Assembly: GCA_008931825.1 (NCBI GenBank)
Contig: QXVZ01033202.1
Location: 1 to 23,068 of the forward strand
From: Phallusia fumigata
Taxonomy: Eukaryota; Chordata; Ascidiacea; Phlebobranchia; Ascidiidae
DNA length: 23,068 bases
Reading direction: 5' to 3'
Below, one piece after another: positions 19,648 through 23,068 of this stretch. Under the pieces are notes generated by a model. It did no database searches and was not told where the DNA came from. It was given only the letters and a program-made list of their open reading frames with translations. Every line of letters begins with the position of its first letter. The stretch's first letter is position 1. The position numbers were made by a program, and so were the translations under genes.

Positions 19648-21436
19648 TTACAAATAGGAGCACACAACACATCTTATTTCCCTGCCATCAACATAAGGCT
19701 CGCAAGGCATGTTGTGACCGCAACGTATTTGTGCCACATAAAGATAAGCTCCACTCTGGCTTCCTTTAGTTCCAGGGATAGCTTGTGGTGTATCGTCGAC
19801 ACAAATATGAGTGGATGAATGTTTCGTGTCTGAGTAACCTCCAGTCATTATGTAACCTGTGTATTCGATCGTCCAGCCATCAGGGCAAGTTTCACGACTT
19901 GGTATCATCAGCTGTAAATGAGTCACTGAGTCACTTGACAATTGTGAACACTAAGGGCCCTTATACTTACTTTACTTGGACTCCTAACGAAACAAACTGC
20001 ACATGGAACTCCATGATATTGTAACGCCCCCTCTTCCATTAATGAAAGATCGAAAAGTCTGTAAGAAGCGGATGAATCGCGATATTCAACCCCATATACA
20101 TATGCTGAGCCTGCAACAACAACAAAAAAAAAGGCGGCATAAAAAACTATTTTCGTATTTCTAAACCCTATGTGTTACCGTAGTAAACTCGCTACGAAAC
20201 CACGTCCGTCACATTGAATTTTATTGGATTCATGTGTGATACAAATTTCGGTTTTGGTAAACTAAACCAAGTCTTTGGATAAAACATAAGAGAACACGTG
20301 ACCTTGAATTCCATCAATATAACGTCCTGGTGTGTAGGTCGGATCACTGTGAAGGCATAAAAAGTCAGAACCACCACCGACATGAGTATAATAAGATCCT
20401 CCAGCGTAACCTTCAGCCAAAAGCAAAATACCGTTAAAAAAGTTATCGGCACTAAATTTATCGCGTCGTGCAGCATTTCGAGCAGAGCAGTCGGTGTTCG
20501 AATCTTGATTTAGCGCTGTTACGGTCATTGCAAGGTCAATCCCGTTGAAATGTTTAACAACCCATAGCTATATTTAAATTCACCACATTTGAATTCGTGT
20601 TTCCTGAAAAGCCAAGTCAATACTAACATAATACCTTCATAAACAAGTTGTGTTCTATCTTTGTTTGGACAGTCTCTTCTACCCCATCTGATGTACGTTG
20701 TCCCTGAATACAAAAGTTATTTGCAGTAAAGCAACAGCTGTCTGCCAAACGTACACAAGCAACTTTGTTTAGCTCACCTTTGCTCATCAAACCAGTTCCG
20801 CTAACATTGTCCTGAAAAACACGAGCTCGGGTAATGGCTGATGTAAGTTCGTTAGCAAAACTGCTTTAAAAGTATAATGTTATAAATACATTTAGTTTGC
20901 GGAGTATATGAAGTATAATTACATTTAGTAAGGCGAAATAAAGCGTTTCGAAAGACAAGTATCAATTCACAAAAATAGTGTGTAGCCAATAAGGAAATCG
21001 TTTTAAACATTTTACGCCACCGTCCTGAAATAAACACTCGAAAAACGTTTTTTATAATAATGCAAATTATTTTACTATTTCGAAAATTTCGCATAATTAC
21101 TGATGGTGTTCTTTTCTTGATGACGTGTGTTCGTTCCTTCTGGTTGTTAACTGCTTGTTGTTGCTTTAGGCGCACAAGTTCTTCTTCCACTCTGACATCA
21201 ACATAGTTGAAACCAGTGTTATAAGGGTATTGTTGCAAATTGTGTCGGATTGCAGTTTCGTTTCAAGCTTTGGGATTGGGTTCAATTTGTACCCAAACTC
21301 ACCTTTTAAAGCTCCTGTATGTTTGGTGTGTAAAAGTTGCAATCGAAACTAACGCACACACAGTAAGGCAAGCTCCCAACATCAATGGTTTGTGCGAAAC
21401 TTTACGGACCTGTCTCGTATAACGTTGCAATTTCAT
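19648..21436 (-). CDS. Type II membrane protein with short-chain collagen C4-like domain (7 exons, 279 aa)
   Basis: Exons on the - strand: 21436-21303, 21191-21101, 20811-20778, 20703-20635, 20410-20303, 20110-19971, 19911-19648; total 840 nt, frame kept at every join. Exon 1 encodes a basic cytosolic tail and one membrane span (about LMLGACLTVCALVSIATF). Exon 2 is a charged Gln-rich stalk (VEEELVRLKQQQ). Exons 4-7 encode the family domain seen in sponge and other invertebrate 'short-chain collagen C4-like' proteins: TTYIRWGRRDCP, TQLVYEG, GGSYYTHVGGGSDFLCL, GVPCAVCFV, ETCPDGWTIEYTGYIMT, CEPYVDGREI and CVVC. No Gly-X-Y collagen tract is visible. A cell-surface or matrix role is inference; the molecular function of this domain is unknown to me. 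The exon 5 donor (GTCACG) and exon 2 donor are weak. The ATG at 21436 is chosen because the upstream frame has no ATG. Confidence 0.75.
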
Positions 21437-21470
21437 TTTGCTGCGGCAGAATCTAAACTGCAAAACTGCG
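21437..21470 (-). promoter_or_regulatory. Candidate splice/trans-splice acceptor upstream of the collagen C4-like ATG
   Basis: On the - strand TTTTGCAG ends at 21458, about 21 nt before the ATG. A second AG (GCCGCAG, ending 21441) lies 4 nt before it. Either fits a spliced-leader acceptor or the end of a 5' UTR intron. Confidence 0.35.
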
Positions 21471-21650
21471 CACAGTAAAAGAAAACGAATTAGCAGATTC
21501 AAACGTGTAAAATTAGAAAAATAAATTGTTCAGATCTTGACTGGCACCCAGTGCAACAGCCAAAATGTTATAACTAGTCACTTAATTGGCTCACAACTTA
21601 TCAAATCTAGACTAATGCCTTTGTTTGAAGCATTATTGGGTTCTATGAGT

Positions 21651-21657
21651 TATAAAT
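21651..21657 (+). promoter_or_regulatory. TATA-like box
   Basis: TATAAAT about 47-57 nt upstream of two overlapping short ORFs at 21698 and 21708; spacing would place a start site near 21680. Confidence 0.25.
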
Positions 21658-21707
21658 TCCCAACTGCCATCAAAACTGCACAAACTGTGTTTTTTTAATG
21701 TCATCTT

Positions 21708-21869
21708 ATGGCAGAGAAGGTGCAAGAGCGGTGCCCGAATTTGGGCGACAAGCAGACCAATACAGTTTCAATCCAAGATCCAAAACGGTTTAATTGGGCG
21801 CCACATGACGCGTATACAGGAAATTGGGATTGGTCCAGAATTTACAAAGAGCGATACACTTGGGAGTAG
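21708..21869 (+). CDS. Possible 53-aa ORF, unknown product
   Basis: The ATG at 21708 opens 53 codons, from MAEKVQERCPNLGDKQ to WDWSRIYKERYTWE, then TAG. Another ATG at 21698 opens 31 codons in a different frame (MSSYGREGARAVPEFG to RSKTV). Composition is protein-like (Trp, Tyr, Arg, few simple runs). A TATA-like box precedes and AATAAA follows at 21958-21963. I recognise no family. It may be chance, or an exon of a gene whose other parts I cannot see. Confidence 0.25.
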   Translation: MAEKVQERCPNLGDKQTNTVSIQDPKRFNWAPHDAYTGNWDWSRIYKERYTWE

Positions 21870-22478
21870 AATCATACTTGGGAAGGAGAACATAAAAATT
21901 ATATTTTAAACATTGTGAATATGTGAGTAACGTACCGGCCCTAGAAATGTAATGCAAAATAAAAAACATTGTTCAAAACAAAAGGCGGACAATAAAGAAA
22001 TGGTATGCAAACCACAAGGTGGTAAGTAACAGATGGGGCTATTATTACAAACTTAGTAACTAAGCCACAAGAAAAATGAACCTGGACAAACATTTCTATC
22101 TTTGGCTCCAAAGAGTATGAACTACAATTACGACGAAGTGAAGACTAGCCTACGTACTGACATGAGTGGTATATCTAAAAATACACAGTTTCTGATGCTT
22201 CACAATAAACTTCTAAATTTGTACAAAATCTTGTTCTGGGTGGTAAACAACAATTACAGAATTAGGCAAGGTAAAAAACAGAAAGGATTTGGTTCAAATC
22301 ATTTTCATAATAAAGAAATGAGTTGGTAAATCGGTTTGTGACAGCACTAGTCAAGCCTTTCATCATCCTGCATAACGAGAAGTAGGCATTCGAAAGATCA
22401 TAACTTGATTTTCTGTAGACATGTGCCTCGTTTTTAAATGGTGGCGATGATGCATCCAGCATTTCACCCATCACATAT
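21870..22478. other. Intergenic stretch without a recognisable gene
   Basis: AT-rich sequence with 70-75-codon open frames on both strands (22102-22329 +, 22262-22474 -). Neither has a complete recognisable domain. Confidence 0.4.
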
Positions 22479-22643
22479 GATAGATCGTACCAAGGTTACT
22501 TGATGTGGGCTAACAACGAACCGATCCATCCCATGAACGGAAAGAACTGCGCCGTTATCAATCCAATCAATGGAAGAGCAAGAGGCGAAATGTGCAGTGC
22601 TAAAGCGTTCACGATTTGCCAGCACTCCACACATGACGAATAA
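22479..22643 (+). pseudogene. Truncated duplicate of the giant gene's lectin last exon
   Basis: Matches 17121-17285 base for base apart from a few changes, starting inside the exon at GATCGTACCAAGG and running through the same TAA. Two replacements are visible (Arg to Trp in YLMRAN, Asp to His in EPIDPM). There is no splice acceptor or upstream exon; homology stops abruptly near 22479. The 3' flank is also shared, with an indel of about 20 bp after the stop. It is either a second haplotype placed downstream by the assembler or a real partial duplication. Confidence 0.8.
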
Positions 22644-22836
22644 ACTATTCGTTTCAAGTTCAAAATGTGAACAAGAATAACTAATTATGATATGTTTGCA
22701 AAAGTTTCAAATTTACCTGAAAATATNGCCAGCACTCCACACATGACGAATAAACTATTCGTTTCAAGTTCAAAATGTGAACAAGAATAACTAATTATGA
22801 TATGTTTGCAAAAGTTTCAAATTTACCTGAAAATAT
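22618..22836. repeat. Perfect 109-bp direct repeat around an N (unmerged contig overlap)
   Basis: 22618-22726 and 22728-22836 read the same throughout, with the single N at 22727 between them. The second copy then continues into flanking sequence. This is the signature of two contig ends that overlap but were joined with a spacer. Confidence 0.92.
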
Positions 22837-23068
22837 TTTGTGCCGCCTACAGTACTTGATCAATATATTAAATGCCATTTCAACTCATCGAAGTCGTTTC
22901 ACTAAACCTTTTTTTTCCTTTTTCGTGACGTAAATCTATTGGCCTGTTGTCATAAAAATTCTTACATTTGTCATAAAATACAGTGTTTCTTCATGTGTGC
23001 AATAAAACGATAAAAATGCAGTTTTGGTGTTGGTAAACAATTGTGACGTTTCCACAGTTCAGTGTAAA
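22837..23068. repeat. Third copy of the 3' flank of the giant gene
   Basis: Corresponds to about 17345-17580 of the gene's downstream region. From 22927 on, it carries the variants of the copy starting at 17816 (for example GGCCTGTTGTCATAA), not those of 17438. This suggests it belongs to the same haplotype as that copy. Confidence 0.85.

Noticed and set aside
20490..20510. tRNA B-box-like GTTCGAATC
   Set aside because: No pairing T-stem, A box or acceptor stem nearby; it lies in an intron of the collagen C4-like gene.
22262..22474. - strand frame resembling reverse transcriptase pieces (DLSNAYFSL ... GLTSA)
   Set aside because: The similarity is a few residues only, the spacing between motifs is far too short, and there is no catalytic YxDD box; at most a decayed fragment.

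Overview
The window looks like a piece of an ascidian (tunicate) nuclear genome, most likely a Ciona-type species. It is AT-rich, has multi-exon genes with short GT-AG introns, and carries animal-only domain combinations (BAP1 deubiquitinase, TSP1-EGF-C-type lectin, short-chain collagen C4-like domain). Several coding starts sit just after a pyrimidine-rich AG, as expected for spliced-leader acceptors. The species call is inference. Four single N characters (4588, 17815, 19638, 22727) mark contig joins. At 17815 and 22727 the flanks overlap, as expected for a draft assembly of a polymorphic diploid; 19638 lies at the edge of a diverged exon-cassette duplication.

Layout. (1) 1-1572, + strand: the 3' end of a BAP1/Calypso gene (end of one exon, one intron, then a large last exon), with a poly(A) signal directly after the stop. 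(2) 1573-5645: non-coding, containing a hAT-like MITE, short tandem repeats, a long inverted repeat with CRE-like palindromes and a GC-rich patch with a TATA-like box. (3) 5664-17285, + strand: the main feature of the window, a gene for a giant secreted protein. Exon 1 alone encodes about 2,636 residues: a signal peptide, a minisatellite of 34-residue Met/Asp units (six copies identical at DNA level), seven and a fraction macro-repeats of about 258-273 residues packed with methionine-rich helices, and a unique domain. The apparent stop at 13578 can be spliced out by a phase-1 donor at 13573. This joins exon 1 in frame to five further exons encoding a short helix, a TSP1 module, an EGF module and a C-type lectin-like domain. 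The predicted long form is 2,912 aa; a poly(A) signal in intron 1 suggests a 2,638-aa short form. (4) 17286-18898: the convergent 3' region, containing a direct duplication across an N. (5) 21436-18899, - strand: a seven-exon gene for a 279-aa type II membrane protein with a short-chain collagen C4-like ectodomain, followed by a second, diverged copy of its last two exons (possible alternative C-terminal cassette). (6) 21458-23068: a possible tiny ORF behind a TATA-like box, then a truncated duplicate of the lectin last exon and its 3' flank, itself repeated across an N.

The genes show no shared pathway. BAP1 is nuclear and chromatin-related, while the other two encode extracellular or cell-surface proteins. 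The most novel item is the methionine-rich giant protein, for which I recognise no characterised homologue. All exon models come from reading splice sites and frames by eye, with no transcript or homology search.
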